From NCBI RefSeq assembly GCF_009646335.1, contig NZ_WJBU01000001.1, positions 248,001 through 312,000 of the forward strand: 64,000 nt of DNA, given 5' to 3'. This DNA comes from Caenimonas koreensis DSM 17982 (GTDB lineage: Bacteria > Pseudomonadota > Gammaproteobacteria > Burkholderiales > Burkholderiaceae_C). The notes beneath the pieces were generated by a model. That model made no database searches, was not told the origin of the DNA, and saw only the letters and a program-made list of their open reading frames with translations. Both the position numbers and the translations under genes were made by a program. Shown here one piece after another: positions 1-7,785 of the stretch; the stretch's first letter is position 1; each line of letters opens with the position of its first letter.

Positions 1-71
1 TCGGTGCTGGTGGGTGCGGGCTCGGGCCAGTTGCTGGCCGGGCTGGAAGACTTGCTCTCGGGCGTGCTCAT
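1..71 (-). CDS. Start of a divergent gene cut by the window edge
   Basis: An ATG at 71 on the minus strand opens a frame that stays open to the window edge. Its first residues read MSTPESKSSSPASNWPEPAP, a Ser/Pro-rich N-terminus with no recognisable domain yet. A purine-rich GAAAGAG lies just upstream. A good minus-strand promoter (TTGCAT, 18 bp, TAAACT) sits about 70 bp upstream, next to the GntR gene's own promoter. A gene divergent from a GntR/FCD regulator is often its target, so a metabolic gene is a reasonable guess. The plus strand is also open here, so the call is tentative. Confidence 0.45.
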   Translation of the reverse strand, partial: MSTPESKSSSPASNWPEPAPTST

Positions 72-140
72 AGGGCTCTTTCGGCGACTCGCGCAATGCG
101 TTCCCGGCAGTGTGCGCCGGGTTTCAGGATGGCTGGCGGG

Positions 141-170
141 AGTTTACATCATTCATAATTATTGATGCAA
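141..170 (-). promoter_or_regulatory. Sigma70-type promoter for the leftward gene
   Basis: On the minus strand TTGCAT (170-165), an 18-bp spacer and TAAACT (146-141) match the sigma70 -35/-10 pattern well. Transcription would start near 134 and run toward the ATG at 71. The spacer is filled by the palindrome at 147-167. Confidence 0.5.
147..167. promoter_or_regulatory. Palindromic operator between divergent promoters
   Basis: A 21-bp imperfect palindrome with outer arms CATCA/TGATG and an AT-rich centre. It covers the spacer of the leftward promoter and the -35 of the rightward promoter, so one bound protein could block both. The adjacent GntR protein is the natural candidate, which would make it autoregulated. 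This is inferred from position and symmetry. Confidence 0.5.
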
Positions 171-190
171 AATGCGTTTTTGCCTAGAAT
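162..190 (+). promoter_or_regulatory. Sigma70-type promoter for the GntR gene
   Basis: TTGATG (162-167), a 17-bp spacer and TAGAAT (185-190). The expected transcript start is near 197, only a few bases before the ATG at 201, so the message would be leaderless or nearly so. Because the promoter overlaps in-frame codons upstream, translation cannot start at the TTG at 162. Confidence 0.6.
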
Positions 191-200
191 GCACGTACAT

Positions 201-839
201 ATGGCTTCTGCTGTTTCGCTCAAACCCCGCGCACTCTATGAAGAGGTGGCGGAGCTTTTGCGCCAGCGCATCTTCAACCGCGAGCTCGAGCCCGGCACGT
301 GGATCGACGAGCTCAAGCTCGCAGAGGAATACGGCATCAGCCGCACGCCCCTGCGCGAGGCGATCAAGGTGCTGGCCACTGAGGGCCTGGTCACGATGAA
401 GATGCGCCGCGGCGCGTATGTGACCGAGGTGTCAGACACCGACTTGCGCGATGTGTATCACCTGCTCTCGCTGCTCGAGAGCGATGCGGCAGGCGTGGTC
501 GCGCAAAAGGCGACGGACGCGCAGATCAAGGAACTGCAGGCGATCCACAAAGAGCTTGAAGCTGCCGTCACCCAGCGCGACAAGTTCTTTGCGATCAACG
601 AGCGCTTTCACATGCGCGTGCTCGACATCGCCGGCAACCGCTGGCGCGACCAGATGGTGGCCGACCTGCGCAAGGTGATGAAGCTCAACCGCCACAACTC
701 GCTGCTCAAGGCGGGCCGGGTGAAAGAGTCGATGCTGGAGCACCGCGCGATCATGGAAGCGATTGCGCGGCGCGATGCGAAGGCCGCCGTCAAGCGCGTG
801 CAGGAGCACTTTGCCAACGGGCTGCAGGCGGCTGCTTGA
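201..839 (+). CDS. GntR-family regulator, FadR/FCD subfamily
   Basis: About 212 residues. The N-terminal winged helix-turn-helix (about residues 10-75) contains the typical GntR recognition segment GISRTPLREAIKVLATEGLV. An all-helical FCD ligand-binding domain follows (about 85-205), with the Arg/His-rich helices that usually bind a metal and a small organic acid. The start at 201 is chosen because the promoter -10 ends at 190. FCD-type GntR proteins mostly repress catabolic genes in response to carboxylates. The likely target is the divergent gene at 1-71, and possibly itself, through the palindrome at 147-167. A link to the aromatic cluster at 4120-10116 is possible but not shown. Confidence 0.88.
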   Translation: MASAVSLKPRALYEEVAELLRQRIFNRELEPGTWIDELKLAEEYGISRTPLREAIKVLATEGLVTMKMRRGAYVTEVSDTDLRDVYHLLSLLESDAAGVVAQKATDAQIKELQAIHKELEAAVTQRDKFFAINERFHMRVLDIAGNRWRDQMVADLRKVMKLNRHNSLLKAGRVKESMLEHRAIMEAIARRDAKAAVKRVQEHFANGLQAAA

Positions 840-886
840 GCGGCGCGGTGGTGCGCGGGCACGCGAGGCGCGTGCCGCAAAGTGAG

Positions 887-1984
887 TCAGGCTTGCTGTG
901 CAGCTGATGTGCCAAAAACCTGAATCAGCTCCTGCCTCCAGCGCGTGATCAGCTGCGCCGCCACCTCGCGCCGCGCAGCAAGATCGCCTGGCGACTCAGG
1001 GCCGTGCGCAGCGGGCTGCGGCATGTTGGCGCGGATATACGCATCTGCATGCACACTCAATTGCTCCGCCAATTCACCCACAATCGATTGCCGCTGCGCG
1101 GCCAAGTCCCTGAATTCAGCCACGAGCTCGTTCAACTTCCGCTTGTCTGCAGTATAGAAATCGAGTTCCGAATCGTCCTCGTAGAGCTCTGAGTAGTTCA
1201 AAGCCTTGCTCAGCCTTTGTACTTCGACTTTCTTTTGACTGATCCTAAGGCCAAGGTCCCTGTCACGGGCCATGGCGGCACTGAATCCGGCGTGCACTTC
1301 GCTGTAGGCCGGCAACTCCGTGATCGCCCTGTTCAACTGGCGCGAAGTAGCGGCAAGCGCGGCATGGCTCGGATACTCAACAGCCTTGAAAATTTCACCC
1401 CGCAATACCTTCGGCAGATTGCTGAATCGATCTTGGGGGGCTGCGGCCTGCGCGATCGTCGGTGTTGCAACACTGCTTTCTTGCTTCTGCACATGCGTTT
1501 GCGTTTGCGCCTGCGGTTCACTTCCCACCAACAGCAGGCCATTGAGCGACTTCACAACGTCTGCCTGCCAACGCCCATAGCCTGCATCGGCGAGCGCGAA
1601 TTGCAGCTTTACTACAGCGGGGCGGATACGGGTGTCGAGAACGTGGCGAACAATCGCGGCTGTCTCAGCTGAATAGTCAGGCGCCTCAGGGTCCAGAAAC
1701 ATGGCAGTTCTGGTCATCAGGTGTTCGAGCGACTTCAGCTGCTCGCCTCCCATGTCATTGGCCCAACTGTCGATCGCTTCCTGGCACTTCTGCGCGAGGC
1801 TTGTGCCTTCAGCGCCTTGCGCATGCGTCTTGGCTGCATCGACGATCTCATCGATCTGGAGCTCGTAGCGCTGCTTGTCCAATGCAGGAGAGGCCGCCGT
1901 GTCCGACGGCTCGCTAGTGGGTGTCGGCCCCGATTGCAGTGCGGTTGGGAAAGCTCGGGAAATTGATGACCCGGTGCGATTCAT
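887..1984 (-). CDS. Orphan protein with F-box-like motif, effector-like
   Basis: 365 residues of no family I recognise. The first 30 residues are rich in Ser, Thr and Pro, as in many type III effectors. A helical region spans about 40-145. A Gln/Thr-rich linker (about 150-180) leads to a segment with the spacing of an F-box: NLPKVLRGEIF, then ALAATSRQLNRAI. A helical, coiled-coil-prone tail follows. AGAGG lies 6 bases before the ATG. It is divergent from the orphan gene at 2195 across 210 bp. Amino-acid composition and apparent lower GC differ from the neighbours, which suggests transfer. The eukaryote-like F-box would point to action in a host cell; that is inference, and no secretion genes are in the window. 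Confidence 0.6.
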   Translation of the reverse strand: MNRTGSSISRAFPTALQSGPTPTSEPSDTAASPALDKQRYELQIDEIVDAAKTHAQGAEGTSLAQKCQEAIDSWANDMGGEQLKSLEHLMTRTAMFLDPEAPDYSAETAAIVRHVLDTRIRPAVVKLQFALADAGYGRWQADVVKSLNGLLLVGSEPQAQTQTHVQKQESSVATPTIAQAAAPQDRFSNLPKVLRGEIFKAVEYPSHAALAATSRQLNRAITELPAYSEVHAGFSAAMARDRDLGLRISQKKVEVQRLSKALNYSELYEDDSELDFYTADKRKLNELVAEFRDLAAQRQSIVGELAEQLSVHADAYIRANMPQPAAHGPESPGDLAARREVAAQLITRWRQELIQVFGTSAAQQA

Positions 1985-2194
1985 AAGTTGCCTCTATTGC
2001 AGTTGGTTCCTGTGTTGGTCACACGGCAAGAGCGCTTGTTCCAGACAGCACGCGAGACCTACGCCTTGGCGGTTCGTCGGCAATGCCGGCGCCAACGCTG
2101 CCGCCCGCACAACGTTCTGCAAGTGAGCCGCGCGAAGCTGCACCCCGATTGAATACCTTCGTGCTAAAACAGCGGGTATCGCCAGGGGTTACTC

Positions 2195-3325
2195 ATGCAA
2201 GCTACCAAGAGTTCGCTGCCAAAGTGTTCGCCTCCTCAGCCTGACAGACCCACGCCTGCGCAGCACACCGATGCGACGCAGGCGAAGGGCCGGGAACGCT
2301 TCGCCGCCGACCAGGGCCTGTGCGCGGCACCGTTTGAACGCGCTATCCAGGCTCCCAGCGAGAACTTGCGCAGACGCAATCGAGACCGCTGGGCTGCGCT
2401 CGACTTCGAGGTGAACCGCACGCCAGGTCAGACAGACGACACAAGGGCCGCCGTCGCACATCTGATCAGGCACTGTGCCGACATCCCGTGGAGCGCTTTT
2501 GAACAAGGCTTGCAGAGCGCGTTGGCCCACGCGGCCAGAACGGGCAATGTGCAGGTGACACGTGGCATTGCGCGCGCCGTGGTGTCGTCTCAGGCTGAGA
2601 TGCTGACCGACGAACGCAAGCTGGCAATTGTGAGCGCCCATTCGCTTGCGCAACGCAGCCGCTTGCAACTGGCTGGCGGCCGGGCCAATGCTTCGGCCAC
2701 ACCATCCACGTATCGGTCAGCATACAACCGCAAACGCCCGAACGAACGATCGCTCAGGGCCCCGCAGGTGAAGAAGTTCGTGCCTGCGCTCGGCGCGTTT
2801 GTCGAGGAGGAGTTCGAGGAAGACGACGAGACAGACGAATTCGACATGACGGGCCGCCCCGCGCAGCCGCTGCGCCTGCCGTTGCTTCAAACACTCTTCG
2901 CCGATCCCCCCGGGCCGGGCAACCTGTCCATGAGTTTGCTGCAAACATACGCCTGCATTTGCGGCCTGTTCAAAGAAGTCGCCTGGGCGCAATTGAACGA
3001 GGACACCATCAAGCGCTTCATAGCATCCGAGCACCTGACTGCACTGGGCCAAATGACGTGGGCACAAGTCGCGATGCAAAACGGTCATCCGGTGGCCGTA
3101 GGCTATGCGATGGTGGGGATTCTTGAGTTGCCGATCAATGGCGCATTGAAGTCGCGACTCATTGGTGCTTTTGGCGTAAGCCCTGGCGACCTGATTCAAG
3201 CACTGCAAACGTCACGGTGGACGGGCACAGTCTTGATAGACAAGCTGGTTCGGACAATTGAGGAGAGGATGCCTGCGCGGCCGTCTGAGGCCGGGCAGCA
3301 GCACGCGCAACAAATCCCGACCTAA
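2195..3325 (+). CDS. Orphan protein with acidic block, effector-like
   Basis: 376 residues, no recognised family. The N-terminus (1-35) is rich in Pro, Ser, Thr and Gln. A helical part (about 40-165) is followed by a basic, Arg/Asn-rich stretch (about 170-200) and then a strongly acidic block (VEEEFEEDDETDEF, near 208-222). The C-terminal third looks globular (about 225-360). No signal peptide or membrane segment is visible. GGGG 6 bases before the ATG serves as ribosome-binding site. It lies between two other orphan genes and diverges from the one at 887. The disordered N-terminus, the charged linker and the lack of any metabolic signature fit a secreted effector, but nothing here proves it. 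Confidence 0.55.
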   Translation: MQATKSSLPKCSPPQPDRPTPAQHTDATQAKGRERFAADQGLCAAPFERAIQAPSENLRRRNRDRWAALDFEVNRTPGQTDDTRAAVAHLIRHCADIPWSAFEQGLQSALAHAARTGNVQVTRGIARAVVSSQAEMLTDERKLAIVSAHSLAQRSRLQLAGGRANASATPSTYRSAYNRKRPNERSLRAPQVKKFVPALGAFVEEEFEEDDETDEFDMTGRPAQPLRLPLLQTLFADPPGPGNLSMSLLQTYACICGLFKEVAWAQLNEDTIKRFIASEHLTALGQMTWAQVAMQNGHPVAVGYAMVGILELPINGALKSRLIGAFGVSPGDLIQALQTSRWTGTVLIDKLVRTIEERMPARPSEAGQQHAQQIPT

Positions 3326-3377
3326 TCGCAGCGCTGCGCGGCGCAATGGGATACCAAGGGTTCCCACTCATTGGCAG

Positions 3378-3406
3378 GCACTAGTGCTGGAACTAAATAA
3401 TTAGTT
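3378..3406. promoter_or_regulatory. Two palindromes upstream of the third orphan gene
   Basis: A perfect 10-bp palindrome GCACTAGTGC (3378-3387) is followed by an AT-rich inverted repeat AACTAA-ATAA-TTAGTT (3391-3406). Both lie 50-80 bp before the ATG at 3458 and could be an operator or the end of the preceding transcript. There is no U-tract, so a terminator is less likely. Confidence 0.3.
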
Positions 3407-3457
3407 TTCCGCGCAATCCATGCAATTCCCGATGAACTTCAAACGTTAAGGACCATC

Positions 3458-4123
3458 ATGATTCCCGCCAGCATGAGCCCCACCAGCAGCGAAGTACGCG
3501 GCCCCTGGTCTAGCGTTAGCCCGAGACAGAGAGCGAAACTGGAAAGGCCAGACCCGCAGGAACACAAGCCCGCCGGTGATGATGAAGCACCCATTGGCCC
3601 GGACCGGGCCAGCAGCATGCTTAACCCCGAGCAGCTGCGGCAGCTGTCCCGCACAATGGGCGGCGGCTACGCCGCGATCCCCCGCGCAGGCGGTGCGGCC
3701 GAGGCACCGCGCTCAGCGGTTGCGCCCAATGCCACGCCGCGCGACATCTCGATTGAACAAGTCAAAAACCAGATCGACGCCATTGGGCTTGTTTCGAACG
3801 AGTCTGGCGAACCTCAGGACAACGCCATTCTGGGGGCATGCGACTCCGTATTGGGCGTGATCGGACGCAGGCCCGCCGAACAAAGGCTGGAGCTGGTCAT
3901 GCACATGCTGAACCAGCTTAAGCTTTGGGCGACGATCGCTGATGAGGCAAACAGGCCGAGATCGCAACTCCATCGCGATACGCACCGGGCTCGTCAATTT
4001 GCGCAGGCTCGGACTCATTTACTCGGCCAATTACGTCAGTCAGACGACCAGCAAATAGTGTTTTTCGCACTCACGCAAGGGGCGGCGGACTTGTGCGAAT
4101 ATGTCCGGGTCGCTCGAATCTAG
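3458..4123 (+). CDS. Orphan protein, effector-like
   Basis: 221 residues, no recognised family. The first 90 residues are low-complexity and rich in Pro, Ser, Ala and Arg, and look disordered. The remaining part (about 95-221) is predicted helical. AAGGA 5 bases before the ATG is a good ribosome-binding site. The TAG stop overlaps the stop of the convergent gcdH in a shared CTAG (4120-4123). It is the third of three adjacent unknown genes with the same architecture: disordered N-terminus, helical C-terminus. I found no clear sequence similarity among the three by eye. Confidence 0.55.
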   Translation: MIPASMSPTSSEVRGPWSSVSPRQRAKLERPDPQEHKPAGDDEAPIGPDRASSMLNPEQLRQLSRTMGGGYAAIPRAGGAAEAPRSAVAPNATPRDISIEQVKNQIDAIGLVSNESGEPQDNAILGACDSVLGVIGRRPAEQRLELVMHMLNQLKLWATIADEANRPRSQLHRDTHRARQFAQARTHLLGQLRQSDDQQIVFFALTQGAADLCEYVRVARI

Positions 4124-5301
4124 AACGCGCTGATCCCCGTCTGCGCGCGCCCCAGGATCAACGCATGCACGTCATGCGTGCCCTCATACGTGTTCACCAC
4201 TTCGAGGTTCACGAGGTGGCGCGCAACGCCGTACTCGTCGCTGATGCCGTTGCCGCCGAGCATGTCGCGGGCCAGGCGCGCAATGTCGAGCGCCTTGCCG
4301 CATGAATTGCGCTTCATGATCGAGGTGATCTCGACTGACGCGGTGCCCTCGTCCTTCATGCGGCCCAGGCGCAGGCAGCCTTGCAAGCCGAGCGTGATCT
4401 CGGTTTGCATGTCGGCCAGCTTCTTTTGAATGAGCTGGTTCGCTGCGAGCGGCTTGCCGAACTGCTTGCGGTCGAGCACATATTGGCGTGCACGAAACCA
4501 GCAGTCTTCCGCCGCACCCAATGCACCCCACGCAATGCCGTAGCGCGCCGAGTTCAGGCAGGTGAACGGGCCTTTGAGTCCACGCACATCAGGGAAGGCG
4601 TTTTCTTCCGGGCAGAAAACGTTGTCCATCACGATTTCGCCAGTGATCGACGCGCGCAGGCCGACCTTGCCGTGCACTTCAGGGGCGGACAGGCCCTTGG
4701 TGCCCTTGTCGAGCACGAAGCCGCGAATCGCGCCCTCATCATCCTTGGCCCACACCACGAACACATCGGCGATGGGGCTGTTGGTGATCCACATCTTGGC
4801 ACCGGTCAGCGAATAGCCGCCCGGCACTTTGCGCGCACGCGTGACCATGCTGCCGGGGTCGGAGCCGTGGTCAGGCTCCGTGAGGCCAAAGCAGCCAATC
4901 CACTCGCCGCTGGCGAGCTTGGGCAGGTACTTCTGCTTGGTCGCCTCATTGCCGAATTCATGGATGGGCACCATCACGAGGGACGACTGCACGCTCATCA
5001 TCGAGCGGTAGCCCGAATCAACCCGCTCCACTTCACGCGCGACGAGGCCGTAGCAAACGTAGTTCAGGCCTGCGCCGCCATACGCTTCAGGGATGGTCGC
5101 GCCGAGCAGGCCCAGCTCGCCCATCTCGCGAAAGATCGCTGTGTCTGTCGTCTGGTTGCGGAAGGCGTTGAGCACGCGCGGCATCAGCTTGTCTTGCGCG
5201 TAGGCGGCTGCGGACTCGCGCACCATGCGCTCTTCGCTGGTGAGTTGCTGATCCAGCAGCAGCGGGTCTTCCCAGTGGAACGATGCTTTCGTGGTGGCCA
5301 T
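4120..5301 (-). CDS. gcdH: Glutaryl-CoA dehydrogenase
   Basis: About 393 residues with the full acyl-CoA dehydrogenase fold. It opens with the GcdH-typical [23 protein letters not shown]/substrate segments [16 protein letters not shown] and MWITNSP follow, and the C-terminal [17 protein letters not shown] carries the catalytic Glu. It oxidises and decarboxylates glutaryl-CoA to crotonyl-CoA, passing electrons to electron-transfer flavoprotein. The start at 5301 is preferred because GGAG lies 9 bases upstream; an in-frame TTG at 5316 overlaps that site. It is the last gene of the CoA-linked aromatic cluster, where glutaryl-/pimelyl-type intermediates are plausible. Confidence 0.92.
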   Translation of the reverse strand: MATTKASFHWEDPLLLDQQLTSEERMVRESAAAYAQDKLMPRVLNAFRNQTTDTAIFREMGELGLLGATIPEAYGGAGLNYVCYGLVAREVERVDSGYRSMMSVQSSLVMVPIHEFGNEATKQKYLPKLASGEWIGCFGLTEPDHGSDPGSMVTRARKVPGGYSLTGAKMWITNSPIADVFVVWAKDDEGAIRGFVLDKGTKGLSAPEVHGKVGLRASITGEIVMDNVFCPEENAFPDVRGLKGPFTCLNSARYGIAWGALGAAEDCWFRARQYVLDRKQFGKPLAANQLIQKKLADMQTEITLGLQGCLRLGRMKDEGTASVEITSIMKRNSCGKALDIARLARDMLGGNGISDEYGVARHLVNLEVVNTYEGTHDVHALILGRAQTGISAF

Positions 5302-5340
5302 GCGGCTTATCTCCAATGTCTTGACTCGAATGGTTCGATG

Positions 5341-5739
5341 CTAATCGGGCAGCACGGCAGTCGCTTCAATCTCGACCTTTGCCCGGTCTTCGATCAGGGC
5401 TGTCACCTGCACGGCCGTCATGGCCACGTTGTAGTTGCCGATGATCTCGCGGAAAGCCTGGCCGATCTCGGCGCCCGCCGCGAGGTATTCGCGCTTGTCG
5501 GTGACGTACCACGTCATGCGAACCACATTCTCGGGCTTGCCGCCCGCCTCGCGCAGCACATCGGCGACATTGCGCAAGGCTTGCCTCACCTGGCCGGCGA
5601 AGTCGTCGGTGTGGAAGACGCCCTTCCCGTCCCAGCCGATCATGCCGGCGATGTAGAGCGTGCGGCCCTGTGCCACAACGCCATTGGCGTAGCCCTTGGG
5701 GCGCGGCCAGCCGGCGGGCAGGATTGCTTGGTGGGTCAT
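5341..5739 (-). CDS. RidA/YjgF-family protein, possible enamine/imine deaminase
   Basis: 132 residues, the usual length for this trimeric family. Visible features are the N-terminal [15 protein letters not shown], the central [16 protein letters not shown] and the conserved Arg in [10 protein letters not shown]. RidA proteins hydrolyse reactive enamines and imines to ketones and ammonia. Its start overlaps the stop of the acyl-CoA dehydrogenase gene by 4 bases, so the two are translationally coupled. In a pathway that could reduce 2-aminobenzoyl-CoA to a cyclic enamine, a dedicated deaminase would make sense. The specific substrate is inferred. Confidence 0.85.
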   Translation of the reverse strand: MTHQAILPAGWPRPKGYANGVVAQGRTLYIAGMIGWDGKGVFHTDDFAGQVRQALRNVADVLREAGGKPENVVRMTWYVTDKREYLAAGAEIGQAFREIIGNYNVAMTAVQVTALIEDRAKVEIEATAVLPD

Positions 5740-6893
5740 GTCACATCCTTCAAAAGTTCGCGCGCGATGATGAGTTGCTGCACTTCAGTAGCGCCTTCAT
5801 AAATGCGCAGCGATCGAATCTCGCGGTAGAGCCGCTCGACCATCTGGCCGCTGACCACGCCCTGCCCGCCGAAAATCTGCACGGCCGCGTCAATCACTTG
5901 CTGCGCGCCCTCAGTCGCGGTGAGCTTGGCCATCGCCGCTTCACGCGTGACGTTGCGGCCCTGGTCGCGTTGCCACGCGGCGCGATAGACGAGCAATGCC
6001 GAGCTGTCGATGGTGGTCGCCATCTGCGCGAGCTTGGCCTGCGTGAGCTGGAAGTCCGCCAGCCGCTGGTTGAACATCTTGCGGCTGGTGGCGCGCTGCA
6101 ATGCCTCATCCATCGCGCGGCGGGCGAAGCCCAATGCTGCTGCGGCGACTGACGTGCGAAACACATCGAGCGTGCGCATCGCAACCTTGAAGCCCTCGCC
6201 TGCCTCGCCCACGCGCTGCGTGAGCGGCACGCGGCAATCGGTGAAGCGCAGGCGCGCGAGGGGGTGCGGCGCGATCACGTCGATACGCTCGGCAATCTCG
6301 AAGCCGGGCGTGTTCGCATCGACGATGAAGGCAGAGATGCCGCGCGCGCCGGGCGCTTCACCCGTGCGGCAGAACACGACGTAGAAGTCGGCGATGCCGC
6401 CATTGGAGATCCACGTTTTTTCACCGTTGATCACGGCATGGTCGCCATCGATATGCGCGTTGCATTGCATCGCCGCCACGTCGGAGCCGGCCGCGGGTTC
6501 GGACAACGCGAAGGCCGCAATCGCCTCGCCCCTGGCAACCTTTGACAGGTAGCGGTCCTTCTGCGCGGCTGTACCTTGCAGGCTGATGGCGCCAGAGCCC
6601 AACCCCTGCATCGCAAATGCGAAATCGGCAAGGCCGCTGTGGCGCGCGAGCGTTTCGCGGATGAGGCAAATGGCGCGTGTATCGATGGCGTCTCCCGCGC
6701 CGTACTCACCACCCACAGCGTGCTTGAGCCAACCGGCAGCGCCCAATGACTTCACGAGCGCGCGGCATTCATCGTCCACATTGGGGCCGTGATCGTGGGG
6801 GATGTTGGCAGCCGCCCATGCATCAAGGCTGCGCGCGAGCTCGCCGTGCCGCGCTTCGAAGAACGGCCAGTCCAGGTAGTGCTTGTCGCTCAT
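5736..6893 (-). CDS. Acyl-CoA dehydrogenase
   Basis: About 385 residues. It has the acyl-CoA dehydrogenase pattern: helical N-terminal domain, [16 protein letters not shown] and [15 protein letters not shown] in the beta domain, and [20 protein letters not shown] with [17 protein letters not shown] near the C-terminus, where the Glu of YEGATE is the usual catalytic base. It oxidises an acyl-CoA to the 2-enoyl-CoA with FAD. The start at 6893 has AAAGGA 5 bases upstream and gives the expected N-terminus; an in-frame upstream extension is Arg/Ser-rich and unlikely. It overlaps the RidA gene by 4 bases and follows the enoyl-CoA hydratase by 22 bases. Confidence 0.9.
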   Translation of the reverse strand: MSDKHYLDWPFFEARHGELARSLDAWAAANIPHDHGPNVDDECRALVKSLGAAGWLKHAVGGEYGAGDAIDTRAICLIRETLARHSGLADFAFAMQGLGSGAISLQGTAAQKDRYLSKVARGEAIAAFALSEPAAGSDVAAMQCNAHIDGDHAVINGEKTWISNGGIADFYVVFCRTGEAPGARGISAFIVDANTPGFEIAERIDVIAPHPLARLRFTDCRVPLTQRVGEAGEGFKVAMRTLDVFRTSVAAAALGFARRAMDEALQRATSRKMFNQRLADFQLTQAKLAQMATTIDSSALLVYRAAWQRDQGRNVTREAAMAKLTATEGAQQVIDAAVQIFGGQGVVSGQMVERLYREIRSLRIYEGATEVQQLIIARELLKDVT

Positions 6894-6915
6894 GAAGTTC
6901 CTTTTGCGGACAGGC

Positions 6916-7773
6916 TCAGTTGCCTTCGAACTGCGGCTTCGACTTGGCAACGAACGCGTTGTACGCGCGCGTGAAGTCTTCGGTCAGCATGCAGATCGCC
7001 TGCGCCTGCGCTTCTGATTCGATGGCCTGCTCGATCGTCATCGCCCACTCCTGATGGAGCATCGTCTTGGTGATGCCATTGGCGAATGTCGGGCCGGCTG
7101 CAAGGTCGGCAGCGAGTTTTTGTGCGTCGGCCAGCACAGCCTCTGGCGCGCAGAGGCGATTGAAGAAGCCCCAGCGCTCACCCTCTTCACCGCCGAGCGA
7201 GCGGCCGGTGTAGAGCAACTCGCTCGCCCTGCCCTGCCCCACGATGCGCGGCAGCATGGCGCAGGCGCCCATGTCGCAGCCTGCAAGGCCGACGCGGTTG
7301 AACAGGAAGGCCGTCTTGCTACGCGCGGTGCCCAGCCGCATGTCCGAAGCCATCGCGATGATCGCGCCGGCGCCTGCACAAACGCCGTTAATCGCCGCGA
7401 CGATGGGTTGCGGGCAGGCGCGCATCGCTTTGACCAGGTCGCCGGTCATGCGCGTGAACATCAGCAACTCGGGGGCTTTCAGCTTCACGAGCGGGCCGAT
7501 GATTTCATGCACATCACCGCCGGAGCAAAAGTTGTCGCCGGCGCCCACGATCACGATGGCGTGCACGTCGGTGGCGTACTTCAGCTGGCCGAACAGATCG
7601 CGCAGCTCAGCGTACGACTCGAACGTGAGCGGGTTCTTGCGCTCGGGCCGGTTCAGCGTGATGGTTGCGACGGCGTTGGTGACTTCCCATTTGAAGTGCG
7701 TGGCGACGTAGCCCGCCAGCTGCTTGCGGTTGCCGTCCAGCAGTGCCGGGTCGATGCGTGATGTCTCGCTCAT
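6916..7773 (-). CDS. Enoyl-CoA hydratase/isomerase family protein
   Basis: 285 residues of the crotonase fold. Visible are [13 protein letters not shown], the first oxyanion-hole segment [15 protein letters not shown] and the second [17 protein letters not shown]. An extra 25-30 residues at the N-terminus precede the fold, as seen in homologues from CoA-dependent aromatic pathways. It would hydrate or open a cyclic or linear enoyl-CoA. AGAGGAA lies before the ATG. It lies 12 bases downstream of the monooxygenase/reductase fusion gene and is likely cotranscribed with it. Confidence 0.88.
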   Translation of the reverse strand: MSETSRIDPALLDGNRKQLAGYVATHFKWEVTNAVATITLNRPERKNPLTFESYAELRDLFGQLKYATDVHAIVIVGAGDNFCSGGDVHEIIGPLVKLKAPELLMFTRMTGDLVKAMRACPQPIVAAINGVCAGAGAIIAMASDMRLGTARSKTAFLFNRVGLAGCDMGACAMLPRIVGQGRASELLYTGRSLGGEEGERWGFFNRLCAPEAVLADAQKLAADLAAGPTFANGITKTMLHQEWAMTIEQAIESEAQAQAICMLTEDFTRAYNAFVAKSKPQFEGN

Positions 7774-7785
7774 GTCTTGTTCCTC

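Noticed and set aside
1-165. Plus-strand frame 1 open from the window edge to about 165
   Set aside because: It ends inside the promoter region, shows no motif, and conflicts with the better supported divergent minus-strand start at 71.
162-200. TTG start for GntR at 162
   Set aside because: It lies at the -35 element of the gene's own promoter, so it is not transcribed.
2158-2181. A PIP/hrpII-like box (TTCG-N16-ATCG) upstream of the second orphan gene
   Set aside because: One base off consensus and only 14 bases before the start codon, which leaves no room for a -10 box. Nothing similar precedes the other two orphan genes.
3372-3389. A sigma54-like GG...GC promoter before the third orphan gene
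   Set aside because: The GG-GC spacing is 11 instead of 10 bases and the flanking bases do not fit.
4381-5802. A 473-codon plus-strand frame opposite gcdH and the RidA gene
   Set aside because: Its translation has antisense-type composition and no motif; the minus-strand genes are certain.
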